Part shown: one piece after another, positions 53,606 to 61,548 of the stretch | Position numbering within the stretch: position 1 is the first letter of the stretch | How the letters are laid out: the number at the start of each line of letters is the position of its first letter | DNA from: GCA-2683825 sp965662355 | GTDB lineage: Bacteria; Planctomycetota; UBA1135; GCA-002686595 | Assembly: GCA_965662355.1 (NCBI GenBank) | Contig: CBFIHP010000021.1 | Coordinates: forward strand, 1-64,000 | DNA length: 64,000 bases | Reading direction: 5' to 3' | The notes under the pieces: generated by a model | Databases searched by the model: none | Told to the model about the DNA's origin: nothing | What the model saw: only the letters and a program-made list of their open reading frames with translations | Translations under genes and position numbers: made by a program

Positions 53606-55279
53606 CTATCTAACGAGGAACTGCACAAAGCGCCGCCGGCCTTTGCGGGTGCCGATCACGATCACATCGGGGATTCCGTCGCCGTTGAGATCCCGCACGT
53701 GCAAGGAAGTGGGTGCGACCTTGATCTCGAGCGGCACGACGCGCGAGGGCTCGAGCTTCAGACTGGCCTCACGCAGGGCCGAGGCTGCGGAGAATTCCCA
53801 CTGATCGATTTCCTCGAAATCGATCGCCCGGGTGGCCCCGTCTCCGCGCCGGTCGAGGTCGCTCAGGAGGTAGTGCTCGAGGAGCTCCGTCAGATGCTCG
53901 CCGTTCGCGAGCTCGACCAGCTCCATGGCCTGCGCGGGAACCTCGCTGTTCTCGTAGAAGAAGAGCTTGCCCTCGCGACAATCGATGATGTCGTTCAGTG
54001 GGCCGTCCCGGTCGAGGGCGATCAGCTTGGCCAGGGCCTCCTTCTCCTCACCCTTCTCCTCTTCCATCTTCTTCATCTTCTCCATGAAGGAGAGGATGCG
54101 CGGGATCTTCAACGAGATCGTGTTGCGCCGCGTGGGACGGATCGAAAAGGCACCGCCCTCGTTCGTGTAGGTGTAGAGCTGGAAGTCGAGGCTGCCGGGG
54201 AAGAGCAGCCAGCGGATAACGCGCCCGATCGAGAGCCCCTCACCGCGCAGGAGCTGCAAGTCGAGCTGTCCATCCCCGGTCACGTCGCGCAGGAAGAAGA
54301 ACAGCACGTTGCCGCTGGACTTCAAGAGCTGATCGGGATTGCCTTCGGGGCCGGTGCGCGAGCCGCCGTGGTAGATGCGAAACTTCGAGCCGATCTGGAC
54401 CAGCAAGTCCTTCGCTCGCTTCGGATCCAGCTGAACCAGACGCCAGTGCACCTGGCGACCCGCCATGCGCAGAAGGTCATCGAGATCGACGCCAGGATCG
54501 GGAGGTAGCTCCTTCTCGAGCGCATCGAGATCCAGCACCCAGGTGGGCTCGTCCGGAAGCTCGGGAGAGGCGAGGTGGAAGAACACCTGCTCGTCGGTTT
54601 CCGCGCGCAGGTCGCGGCGACCGTCGCCGTCGATGTCCTCGAGCGAGAACCAGGGGATCTCGACATCCTGACCGAACTCCCCGCCCAGGCGCCGGGGGTT
54701 GCCGAAGTCGCTGCTCACATCGACCTGCATGGCGATCTCGAGGGCCGCGTCGAAGCCCGTGTCGCTCTGCAGGTGGATGGCGTAGTGACCGAAGGCGGGC
54801 AGGACGAGGTCGAGCTTTCCATCGCTGTCAATGTCGCGACAGAAATCCATGTAGAAGATGCCCCGCGGCATGTCGCCAGGAACGTCCAGAACCGGCGTCG
54901 CTTCGTCGAAGGCGTCCTCTGCCGGTGTGTAGCGCAGGATGCGCTTGCCATCGACGTACAGGAGCACCTCCGAGGCTCCGTCGCCGTCGAGATCCGACAC
55001 GTTCCAGGCCACCTGGCCCGAGGGCCAGGGAAGAGTGAGATCCGCGTAGTCGGGATAGCGCCCGTTGGCATCCATGCGCCGCAGACGCAACCCGTGTTTG
55101 TCGACCAACACCAGGTCCTCGTCGCCGTCGCCATCGACGTCGCGCAGGGCGGCACGCGACTCGGGGTCGTCCAGCTCGAGCACGGTCCAGGGCGTTGCTT
55201 CCTCGGAAGTCTGAGCGGAAACGAGGCCGGCCAGGGCCAAGCCCGCAAAGACCAGCCGCAGGTGATTCGTCGCGTACAT
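53606..55279 (-). CDS. Secreted FG-GAP/VCBS-repeat protein 1
   Basis: Predicted exported protein of 557 residues (signal HLRLVFAGLALAGLVSAQ). It carries at least six FG-GAP/VCBS-type calcium-loop repeats of D-x-D/N-x-D-G-x-x-D/E form: RDVDGDGDEDLVLVD, SDLDGDGASEVLLYVD, RDIDSDGKLDLVLP, EDIDGDGRRDLRAE, RDVTGDGQLDLQLL and RDLNGDGIPDVIVIG. Integrin-like propellers of this kind usually bind partners or polysaccharides outside the cell. It is the last gene of a six-gene unit, 4 bases after its paralogue-like neighbour. Confidence 0.88.
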   Translation of the reverse strand: MYATNHLRLVFAGLALAGLVSAQTSEEATPWTVLELDDPESRAALRDVDGDGDEDLVLVDKHGLRLRRMDANGRYPDYADLTLPWPSGQVAWNVSDLDGDGASEVLLYVDGKRILRYTPAEDAFDEATPVLDVPGDMPRGIFYMDFCRDIDSDGKLDLVLPAFGHYAIHLQSDTGFDAALEIAMQVDVSSDFGNPRRLGGEFGQDVEIPWFSLEDIDGDGRRDLRAETDEQVFFHLASPELPDEPTWVLDLDALEKELPPDPGVDLDDLLRMAGRQVHWRLVQLDPKRAKDLLVQIGSKFRIYHGGSRTGPEGNPDQLLKSSGNVLFFFLRDVTGDGQLDLQLLRGEGLSIGRVIRWLLFPGSLDFQLYTYTNEGGAFSIRPTRRNTISLKIPRILSFMEKMKKMEEEKGEEKEALAKLIALDRDGPLNDIIDCREGKLFFYENSEVPAQAMELVELANGEHLTELLEHYLLSDLDRRGDGATRAIDFEEIDQWEFSAASALREASLKLEPSRVVPLEIKVAPTSLHVRDLNGDGIPDVIVIGTRKGRRRFVQFLVR

Positions 55280-55283
55280 GGCC

Positions 55284-56939
55284 TCAGCGCCCCTTTTCCT
55301 GGGTCCTGCGCTGGGACAAGAGGACGGTCATGGCCTTTTCTCCCTCGCTGATGACGTCACCGACGCCATCGCCGTTGACGTCCATCACGGACACGGACTC
55401 GACATTGCCGTAGACCTCGAAGCGCTTCCAGGGCGTGCTCTCGAGCTTCCACGAATCGCCGCCGAAGAAGCTCGAAGTGTGCTTCAGGCGCCGAATCGCG
55501 ATGCGCCCCTTCAGGTCGACCTCGACCAGATCCGAGATGCCGTCGCCGTCGCAATCCATGTCCAGTTCGCGGTTCGCGATGATGTCCTGAAAGTTGGTCT
55601 CGTCGTAGGAGCGCGACTGGCGCAGGCAGGGTTTGCGTTCGAAGGGCGTGCCCATCTGCTGTCCCAGAAAGACGAGGTGGGTCAGCGTGAACTCGAAGCC
55701 CGTGACGGATTCCAGCATGCTGGGCAATTCGAACTTGCGCAGAGCGAGATCCAGACGGCCGTCGCCATCGATGTCGGCGAACTCGATGCGCAGATAGGCC
55801 GCCTTGAAGCGCAAGAGCTGGTGCGGATCCTCTGGAAGCAGTCGCTCGCCGTCATTGATGAGACAGAACAGGCTGGTCTCGGTGTTCTCGAGCCCCTTCT
55901 GTTCTTCACTCATCTCGGCCACGATGTCCGTGTCTCCGTCGCCGTCGAGATCACGCAGGAAGAGCGTCGGTTGGCTGCCTTCCCGGTCGAGATAGGCGGG
56001 AAAGACCTCGATGCGATCCGCCGTTTCGGAAAAGCCCTCCGCGCGCGAGAAATGGATGCGCAGCTCCTTGCCCACGGCGAACAGGAGATCGGCATTGCCG
56101 TCTCGATCGACGTCCGTCAGGGCCGGTGCTCCGTAGGATCGCTCGCTGGTCAGGAGCTGGAAGGCCTCGTCCTCGCCAGCGGGCATCAGCAAGGTGTCCG
56201 CGTCAGGCGTGACCTGGATGCGAACGCCCGACGAGCCCACGCTCACCGTCGTGTGATCATGGTCCTCGTCCTCGTCGCCGTGTTCGTACTCCTCGGGGCT
56301 GGTGACATGTCCCGCACCGACTGCACCGGGGAAACGGCCCAGGGAGACGAAGCCAGCCATGGCCCCGGCGTCGCTGGAAGAGGCCGCATCGATCGCCACG
56401 GCACCTGGGCCGGGCCCCCAGACGGAAACACCGTCCTTGCCTGGAACCAGCACCCGATCCCCCCACTGCGAGGGCAGCACGAAGCGCCACTCGGGCAAGC
56501 GATCGGGATTGGCGACGTCGAAGAGCAGCTCGTCGCGAATCAGGCGTTTGATGTTGCCGCGATAGCCCTTGCGCTCGAGGGAATAGGAGTAGAAGCCGTC
56601 CTTCGTCATGAAGAGCAGCTCGTCCCGCCCGCTGCCGGAGGCAACGAGATCCTCGCGAACATCGGCAAAGGCGAAGGCGACGACGTCGTCCTTCACGACG
56701 ACACTTCGATAGGGCTCGGGGTCGATCCGTCCGGGCTGGACGCGATGGAGACGCAGCTCGCGTTCCCCGTCGCTATCGACCACCAGGCACAGCTCGAACT
56801 TGCCGTCTCCGTCCACGTCGAGAAAACGCCCACCGAGGAGTTCGCCCTCGGGTTCGAGCGATGCGTCGACGAAGTAGACCCTGTCCTTGTCTTCCGCGAA
56901 CGCCAACAACGAAAGCAAGAGGGAGGTGGTGAAGATCAT
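55284..56939 (-). CDS. Secreted FG-GAP/VCBS-repeat protein 2
   Basis: Predicted exported protein of 551 residues with a short signal (MIFTTSLLLSLLAFAE). It has the same type of repeats as its neighbour: FLDVDGDGKFELCLVV, TDVDRDGNADLLFAV, RDLDGDGDTDIVAE, ADIDGDGRLDLALR, DCDGDGISDLVEVD and MDVNGDGVGDVISE. A His/Asp/Glu-rich stretch (EEYEHGDEDEDHDH, about residues 235-250) is probably a metal-binding loop. It overlaps the stop of the PDZ gene upstream (ATGA), so the two are likely co-translated. Ligand unknown. Confidence 0.88.
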   Translation of the reverse strand: MIFTTSLLLSLLAFAEDKDRVYFVDASLEPEGELLGGRFLDVDGDGKFELCLVVDSDGERELRLHRVQPGRIDPEPYRSVVVKDDVVAFAFADVREDLVASGSGRDELLFMTKDGFYSYSLERKGYRGNIKRLIRDELLFDVANPDRLPEWRFVLPSQWGDRVLVPGKDGVSVWGPGPGAVAIDAASSSDAGAMAGFVSLGRFPGAVGAGHVTSPEEYEHGDEDEDHDHTTVSVGSSGVRIQVTPDADTLLMPAGEDEAFQLLTSERSYGAPALTDVDRDGNADLLFAVGKELRIHFSRAEGFSETADRIEVFPAYLDREGSQPTLFLRDLDGDGDTDIVAEMSEEQKGLENTETSLFCLINDGERLLPEDPHQLLRFKAAYLRIEFADIDGDGRLDLALRKFELPSMLESVTGFEFTLTHLVFLGQQMGTPFERKPCLRQSRSYDETNFQDIIANRELDMDCDGDGISDLVEVDLKGRIAIRRLKHTSSFFGGDSWKLESTPWKRFEVYGNVESVSVMDVNGDGVGDVISEGEKAMTVLLSQRRTQEKGR

Positions 56940-57850
56940 TCCGCCAACTTCCCGACGCCCGAGCTGAAACCGAAGAAGCGCAGGATGGTGTAGCGCTTTT
57001 CCTCGCCCTCGCGTGCATAGCGAAAGAGCGAGATGAACCAGAGATCCGCCAGGACGAAGTCCGTTCGATCGCGTTCGAGATCGCGCGTATAGGTCGTCAA
57101 CACGGGGATCGAGAACTGCGTCACGCGGCGCTCTTCGTCGTGCAGTTCGACCTTGGCCTGTGCACGAGCGCCGTCGCTGTCTTCATAATCGACCAGCACG
57201 CGCTGACCCGGCTCGCAGCGGCCCAGCTGGCGAATCAAAGCGCTGGCTGAGAAGAGCTCCTCGCCGTCGATCGCGCGCACCACACTACCGACCTCGATGC
57301 CGGCCTTCTGGAACGGTCCCTCCGGGTCGGCGCTGACGAGAACGACGCCGCCGTGGCCACTCTTCCAGCCGGCTCGCGAACGCGCGGGGTCCTTGCGATA
57401 GAGCCGCTCGACCTGCGCGACCTGGCCCTGGCCCTGGCCCAGGACGACGGGCACTTCGAACACCGAATCGCCGCGCTGGACCTTGATGCGCACCTCCTGG
57501 CTGGGCGCACTGGCTGCGACGAGCGTGGCCAGCGTTTCAGGATCATCGGTGGCGTGGCCCGCGAGGGTCAAGATGACATCGCCGACCTGGAATCCGGCCG
57601 CGGCCGCGGGCGAGTTCTCGACGACCGAACGTACGCGCAGGCCGGGCTCGAAGGCCAGCTGGTCGAGGGTATCGCTCGTGTTCTCGCGCGTCTTGAGCCC
57701 CAGAAAGCTCCTCGCCCGGGGCCCCTTCGCCGCCCAGTCGAGTGTTTCGGGTAGAGGATCGGGAATCGGACGCAAGCGCTGCGTCGTACAGCTGACCGCG
57801 AGAAGCACCACGGAGCAGATCGCTGCCAACCGATGGATCGACCGAGTCAT
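56936..57850 (-). CDS. Lipoprotein with two PDZ domains
   Basis: Predicted lipoprotein of 304 residues; the signal HRLAAICSVVLLAVSC ends with a lipobox-like Cys at about residue 21. Two PDZ domains follow. The first (about residues 48-140) has FLGLKTREN, VVENSPAAAAGFQVGDVIL and VRIKVQRGD. The second (about residues 165-240) has GGVVLVSADPEGPFQKAG, VGSVVRAIDGEELFS and RVLVDYEDSD. No protease domain is attached, so it is probably a peptide-binding adaptor. It overlaps the start of VCBS protein 2 by 4 bases and lies 65 bases after the ABC permease gene. Confidence 0.88.
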   Translation of the reverse strand: MTRSIHRLAAICSVVLLAVSCTTQRLRPIPDPLPETLDWAAKGPRARSFLGLKTRENTSDTLDQLAFEPGLRVRSVVENSPAAAAGFQVGDVILTLAGHATDDPETLATLVAASAPSQEVRIKVQRGDSVFEVPVVLGQGQGQVAQVERLYRKDPARSRAGWKSGHGGVVLVSADPEGPFQKAGIEVGSVVRAIDGEELFSASALIRQLGRCEPGQRVLVDYEDSDGARAQAKVELHDEERRVTQFSIPVLTTYTRDLERDRTDFVLADLWFISLFRYAREGEEKRYTILRFFGFSSGVGKLAE

Positions 57851-57915
57851 GGGGAGGGAGTGTGTGGGATACGGCATCGAGCTCTGCACCATACGGCGCT
57901 GGAGGGTTCCGTGTT

Positions 57916-58773
57916 TCAGAGGTTCCGGCGGGAAACCGCCAAAGAGGAGACGAGCAGCAGAAAGAGCGCCTGGGGCCAGGGCATCCACAAGTTGAACCGC
58001 AGAAGCTCCGCGCTGAAGCCGGCATCGGAGTACCCGCGCGCAATCCCCGACATCTCCCCCATCGCCGAACCATCGACGAGCGAGGGCGTGTAGGCGGCGA
58101 ACACCCAGTACTGCCCAAGGCCGAGGGTCTCCTTGAAAAGATCGAAACCCAGGAACAGAAGCAACCCAGCGACGAGGGCCCCCGCGGAGGTCTTGCAGAT
58201 GCTCGATATGCCAAGACCGAAGGCGTAGGTCGCGAGCAACCCCGGCAAGGCCAGCCCGGCAGCGATCAGGAGTTCGCGCCGCAGCTCGAAGGCCTGGGCG
58301 AGCGGATAACCGTCCTCGATCAGGGGACCGAAGTCGTACAGCTTCCACGCCGCGACGAAGGCTCCCGAGCCGGTCAGCAGGAACACCGAAGCAACGAGCA
58401 GGCAGGCGAACAGGGCTCGACCAAGAACGAGATCGCGTCGGCGCACGCCGCGCACGACCGCCAGGCGCAGGAGCCCGTTCTCGCGATCGACGACGACGGT
58501 GCGCAGGGCGTGCACGAGAAGCAGCAAGGACCCGAGGGCGAGTCCCATGCGCCAGCCATCGACGAGCGCTGCCCAACCGCTGCCACTGGCCACGGCCTGG
58601 GTGGTCTCGGTGCCGCTCAACAGCGACTGGGCCCGCGCGCGGGTTTCGCCCACGTACGTCGCAAGCACACCGCCCGCGGGGACGAGGAACAGGACGAGCG
58701 CCAACAGGAGGCTCGAGCGCGTACGGAGCGTCCGATAGCGTTCTGCCCGCAGGATGGCGCGCCAACCGCTCAT
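57916..58773 (-). CDS. ABC-2-type transporter permease
   Basis: Integral membrane protein of 285 residues with about six hydrophobic helices: LLLALVLFLVPAGGVLATYV, MGLALGSLLLLVHALR, FACLLVASVFLLTGSGAFVA, LIAAGLALPGLLATYAFGLG, AGALVAGLLLFLGFDLF and WPQALFLLLVSSLAVS. The pattern with a cytoplasmic VVVDRENGLLRLAVVRGVRRRDLVLGRAL coupling region (two Arg-rich turns) fits ABC-2 exporters. Its start overlaps the stop of the ATPase gene by 4 bases. Exported substrate unknown. Confidence 0.85.
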   Translation of the reverse strand: MSGWRAILRAERYRTLRTRSSLLLALVLFLVPAGGVLATYVGETRARAQSLLSGTETTQAVASGSGWAALVDGWRMGLALGSLLLLVHALRTVVVDRENGLLRLAVVRGVRRRDLVLGRALFACLLVASVFLLTGSGAFVAAWKLYDFGPLIEDGYPLAQAFELRRELLIAAGLALPGLLATYAFGLGISSICKTSAGALVAGLLLFLGFDLFKETLGLGQYWVFAAYTPSLVDGSAMGEMSGIARGYSDAGFSAELLRFNLWMPWPQALFLLLVSSLAVSRRNL

Positions 58774-59717
58774 GCGATGTGTCCCTCGTCGGGGCGTTCT
58801 TCCCGCAACAGCTGGTCGAAGATCGCGTCCAGGCTGCCGCCGGTGTACACGAGCTCGGAAACGGCCGCGCCGGCTTCGACCAGGCTGCGATTGACGTCCT
58901 CGGGTCGGGCGTTCTTCATGCGCACGCGCAGGGTCACGGTGTCGTTCGCTTCGTGCTGGGTGCCAAGGCGTTCGAAGCCAGCGATCCCCGGATGGGCTCG
59001 AAGGGCCCGTTCCGCAGCCTCGACTCCGCGTACCTGCACCTGAAGCGTGCGCTCGTTCTCGAGCAGCTCTTGAAGCGTACCTTCACGGACCAGACGCCCC
59101 TTCGAGAGAATCCCGACGTGGGTAACCACGCTCTCCATCTCGCGCAAGCGATGGCTCGAGAGCAGCAAGGTGATGCCCTCGTTCGCCAGGCGCTTCAGGA
59201 GCTCGAGCATGCGTCGCACGCCAAAGGTATCGAGACCCGACAAGGGTTCGTCGAGAACCAGAAGTTCGGGCGAGCCCAGAAGGGCACGCGCCACGGCGAC
59301 GCGCTTGCGTTGGCCCAGGGACAACTTGCCCGCGCGCCGCGCTTTCAGGTCCGCAGCGCCGACGAGAGCCAGGACCTCGTCGGCGCTGCGTCCTCCGGCC
59401 TCGTCGCTGAAGCGACGCGAATACTCGAGGTTCTCATCGACGCGCAGGGCGTTCACGAAGGCCGGTGTATCGAACACCGCGGCCACGCGGCCGCTCAGAC
59501 GGTGGAGTCGGTGGGCGGGTTCGCCCAGAACGCGAACGGAACCGCGGGTTGGGCGCTGCAGACCCAGGGTGCATTCGAGGGTCGTCGTCTTGCCCGAACC
59601 GTTGGGACCGAAGAGCCCGTAAACCGTGCCCGGCCCGAGGCGCAGACTGAGGTCATCGACGGCGCACAGGCGACCGTATTTCTTGGTCAGGGAATCGAGC
59701 TCGACGGCCGCAGGCAT
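58770..59717 (-). CDS. ABC transporter ATP-binding protein
   Basis: Cytoplasmic ATPase of 315 residues for the adjacent ABC-2 permease. Walker A is GPNGSGKT (37-44), the signature LSLGQRKR, Walker B LLVLDEPLSGLD and an H-loop in LLLSSHRLREM. After the nucleotide domain comes a C-terminal extension of about 100 residues (ERTLQVQVRGVEAAERALRA) as in Nod/DrrA-type ATPases, which may bind the substrate or regulator. I start at ATG 59717: it begins the ATPase fold, has a GGAGG just before it and TAAGCT 8 bases upstream. It follows the response regulator gene after 59 bases. Confidence 0.92.
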   Translation of the reverse strand: MPAAVELDSLTKKYGRLCAVDDLSLRLGPGTVYGLFGPNGSGKTTTLECTLGLQRPTRGSVRVLGEPAHRLHRLSGRVAAVFDTPAFVNALRVDENLEYSRRFSDEAGGRSADEVLALVGAADLKARRAGKLSLGQRKRVAVARALLGSPELLVLDEPLSGLDTFGVRRMLELLKRLANEGITLLLSSHRLREMESVVTHVGILSKGRLVREGTLQELLENERTLQVQVRGVEAAERALRAHPGIAGFERLGTQHEANDTVTLRVRMKNARPEDVNRSLVEAGAAVSELVYTGGSLDAIFDQLLREERPDEGHIA

Positions 59718-59725
59718 GGCCTCCG

Positions 59726-59731
59726 AGCTTA
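59726..59731 (-). promoter_or_regulatory. Candidate -10 element before the ABC ATPase gene
   Basis: TAAGCT on the minus strand ends 8 bases before the ATG at 59717. It lies inside the presumed operon and could be an internal promoter. Confidence 0.3.
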
Positions 59732-59776
59732 CCCGCTCGTGCTCGCGACGGAGAGCAAAAGGCCGAATGCGCCCGC

Positions 59777-60493
59777 TCAGACCGGAGTGCTGTGTGTACC
59801 GAAGACATACCCCGTACCGACGACGGTGTGGATCAACGGATCTTCGAACCCACGATCTATTTTCTTGCGCAGGTTGGAAATATAGACGTCGATCACGTTG
59901 CTCGAGGGCTCGTACTCCCGGTCCCAGACGCCGCGCGCGATGACCGGACGGGTCACGACGCGATCGGCGTTGCGAATCAGGAATTCGAGCACCGCGACCT
60001 CCCGCGAGGACAGGGGAATCTTCTGGCCCTGACGAAGCACCACGCGCCGGATCAAGTCCAGTTCGAGGTCGCCGTATTCGAGCTTCGCGCTGTCCGCCGA
60101 ACGCGAGCGTCGCAGGAGGGCCCGTAGGCGCGCGAGAAGCTCCTCCAGCTCGAAGGGCTTGGTGAGATAGTCGTCGGCCCCGGCGTCGAGACCCGCGACT
60201 TTCTCCCCGAGCTCGTCGAGCTCGCTCACGATGAGGATGGGAACCGTCAGCCCCACGCCACGCAGATCCCGACAGGCTTCCTCCGTCCACTTGGGAAGAC
60301 GGTGGAATGGATCGTTGGTTCCACGCTCGGCATCGAACACGACGATGTCGTAATCGTCACCGAAGGGTGCTGTGGCGGCTGTGGCAACAGTTTGTTCGCG
60401 GCTTGCGACGTCGACGCCGAAGCCTTGTTCTTTCAGACCACGGACGAGAACGTCCGAGAGATCTTCGTTGTCTTGCACTACGAGAATGCGCAC
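59777..60493 (-). CDS. OmpR/PhoB-family response regulator with altered receiver
   Basis: Two-component regulator of 238 residues. The receiver starts ILVVQDNEDL: one residue of the usual acidic pair is Gln (Q7) beside D8. The phospho-acceptor is D54 in IVVFDAERG, the switch Ser is S90 and the Lys is K112 in YLTKPFE. The segment between D54 and S90 is about nine residues longer than usual (GTNDPFHRLPKWTEEACRD). The winged-helix DNA-binding domain follows (about 140-235) with LSSREVAVLEFLIRN, SNVIDVYISNLRKKID and VVGTGYVFG. The start is GTG at 60493. No histidine kinase adjoins. It heads the ABC-PDZ-VCBS unit. Confidence 0.93.
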   Translation of the reverse strand: MRILVVQDNEDLSDVLVRGLKEQGFGVDVASREQTVATAATAPFGDDYDIVVFDAERGTNDPFHRLPKWTEEACRDLRGVGLTVPILIVSELDELGEKVAGLDAGADDYLTKPFELEELLARLRALLRRSRSADSAKLEYGDLELDLIRRVVLRQGQKIPLSSREVAVLEFLIRNADRVVTRPVIARGVWDREYEPSSNVIDVYISNLRKKIDRGFEDPLIHTVVGTGYVFGTHSTPV

Positions 60494-60602
60494 GGATCTT
60501 CTCTAAGGGACTAGAGTCGAGTCCTCGATGTTGGGAGGACACGTGACGAAGGACGCTTTGCTCCAGCGGGCTGGTGGAGCCGTCACTTCGTGCAACACCC
60601 TG

Positions 60603-60663
60603 AAGAGGGAGAGTTAGCGGGTGAGAGTTCTCATCGCGTTGCTCGTCTAATAAGAGGGAGAGT
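60603..60663. repeat. 12-base direct repeat, candidate regulator-binding sites
   Basis: AAGAGGGAGAGT occurs exactly at 60603-60614 and 60652-60663, 49 bases apart. The pair lies upstream of the response regulator gene and of the divergent DUF1638 gene. OmpR-type regulators often bind direct repeats, so autoregulation is possible but unproven. Confidence 0.45.
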
Positions 60664-60714
60664 GGACCCTGACGCACGGTCCTGGCGGCCGTTCGTCCCC
60701 CCTGGGGGCGCGTA

Positions 60715-60792
60715 TCAGCCTAGCAATTGACCACCCCAAAGAAGAGCCAGCAGGAAAAACATCACAAAAAGGCTCTTTAGGTCTCTTAACAC
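60715..60792 (-). CDS. Possible 25-residue single-span membrane peptide
   Basis: Short reading frame on the minus strand from a GTG at 60792. It encodes a basic start (VLRDLKS) and a hydrophobic helix (LFVMFFLLALLWGG) followed by QLLG and a stop. The helix is typical of small membrane peptides, and the segment is AT-richer than its surroundings. No good ribosome site or known family is seen, so it may be chance. Confidence 0.3.
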   Translation of the reverse strand: MLRDLKSLFVMFFLLALLWGGQLLG

Positions 60793-60823
60793 GCCCGCTT
60801 TGTGGCATCCCAATTGCGTGCGG

Positions 60824-61525
60824 ATGGCAAAACAGCGAATAGCGTCCGAGAATAGCTGCTCACATCCGTTCGAACGAACTCCCGTGACCCTGAAAACCTC
60901 AGAAACACACCATCGAACCCTCGTCATCGCGTGCGGTGCCGTGGCGCGTGAAATCGCTTTTCTCATCGAAGCGAACGGTTGGAGCGGCTTCACGGTCCAC
61001 TCGATTCCAGCCGAATTTCACAACACACCCGAGCGTATCGCCGACGCCGTGCGCGCACGCATCGAGGAAGTGCGCGGGGAGTTCGATCAGATCTTCTGTG
61101 CCTATGCGGACTGCGGAACCCGCGGCCAGCTGGATGCGTTGCTCGAGGAGGAAGGCGTTGCGCGCTTGCCCGGGGCGCACTGCTATCAGTTCTTTGCCGG
61201 GGAGGCGCTCTTCGGAAGGCTCACTGACGAAGAGCCGGGCACTTTCTATCTCACGGACTTTCTCGTCGAGCACTTCGATCGTCTCGTGATTGGTGGCCTG
61301 GGGCTCGATCGGCATCCCGAGCTCCACGACGAATACTTCAAGAACTACAAGCGCGTCGTCTATCTGTCGCAACGCGAAGAACCCGGTGAATGGCTCGAGC
61401 GGGCGCGATGTGCGGCGCAGCGTTTGTCCCTGGAATTCGAGCACCACGTCACGGGCTACGGGGAACTGGAGCACTCGCTGAAACGCCTGGCCGCCGCTCG
61501 GGACGACGGCTATGGTTCGCGTTAG
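60824..61525 (+). CDS. DUF1638 family protein
   Basis: Predicted cytoplasmic protein of 233 residues matching the DUF1638 pattern: VIACGAVAREIAFLI, WSGFTVHSIPAEFHNTPE, FCAYADCGTRGQLDALL, LPGAHCYQFFAGE, EPGTFYLTDFLVEHFD, GLGLDRHPELHDEYFKNY and RVVYLSQ. Conserved Cys and His residues (ACG, DCG, HCY) suggest a metal or corrinoid-type site, but the biochemical role is not known to me. In some genomes the family lies near corrinoid methyltransferases; none is here. Start ATG 60824 is the nearest to the conserved part apart from a GTG at 60885. The gene is followed after 23 bases by a phosphatase gene. Confidence 0.85.
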   Translation: MAKQRIASENSCSHPFERTPVTLKTSETHHRTLVIACGAVAREIAFLIEANGWSGFTVHSIPAEFHNTPERIADAVRARIEEVRGEFDQIFCAYADCGTRGQLDALLEEEGVARLPGAHCYQFFAGEALFGRLTDEEPGTFYLTDFLVEHFDRLVIGGLGLDRHPELHDEYFKNYKRVVYLSQREEPGEWLERARCAAQRLSLEFEHHVTGYGELEHSLKRLAAARDDGYGSR

Positions 61526-61535
61526 GTGTTCGAGT

Positions 61536-61541
61536 TAGGCT
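61536..61541 (+). promoter_or_regulatory. Candidate -10 element of the phosphatase gene
   Basis: TAGGCT ends 7 bases before the ATG at 61549, in the 23-base gap after the DUF1638 gene. It could give the two downstream genes their own leaderless transcript. Confidence 0.35.
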
Positions 61542-61548
61542 GCAATCC

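Larger units (their letters stand above)
60494..60823. other. Intergenic region with hairpins, a direct repeat and a small ORF
   Basis: About 330 bases between the response regulator and the DUF1638 gene. On the minus-strand leader of the regulator, the stems GGACT/AGTCC (60508-60524) and GTCCTC/GAGGAC (60521-60540) overlap and exclude each other. A two-tier hairpin follows at 60546-60591 (outer ACGAAG/CTTCGT, inner GCTCCA/TGGAGC). A 12-base direct repeat lies at 60603 and 60652, and a small membrane ORF at 60715-60792. The right part (60720-60830) is AT-richer than the surroundings. Confidence 0.6.

Noticed and set aside
57851..58765. Extension of the PDZ lipoprotein frame over the ABC permease
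   Set aside because: The lipoprotein signal starts at 57850; the rest is the shadow of the permease gene.
59718..60290. Extension of the ABC ATPase frame over the response regulator
   Set aside because: The ATPase fold starts at 59717; upstream is the shadow of the regulator gene.
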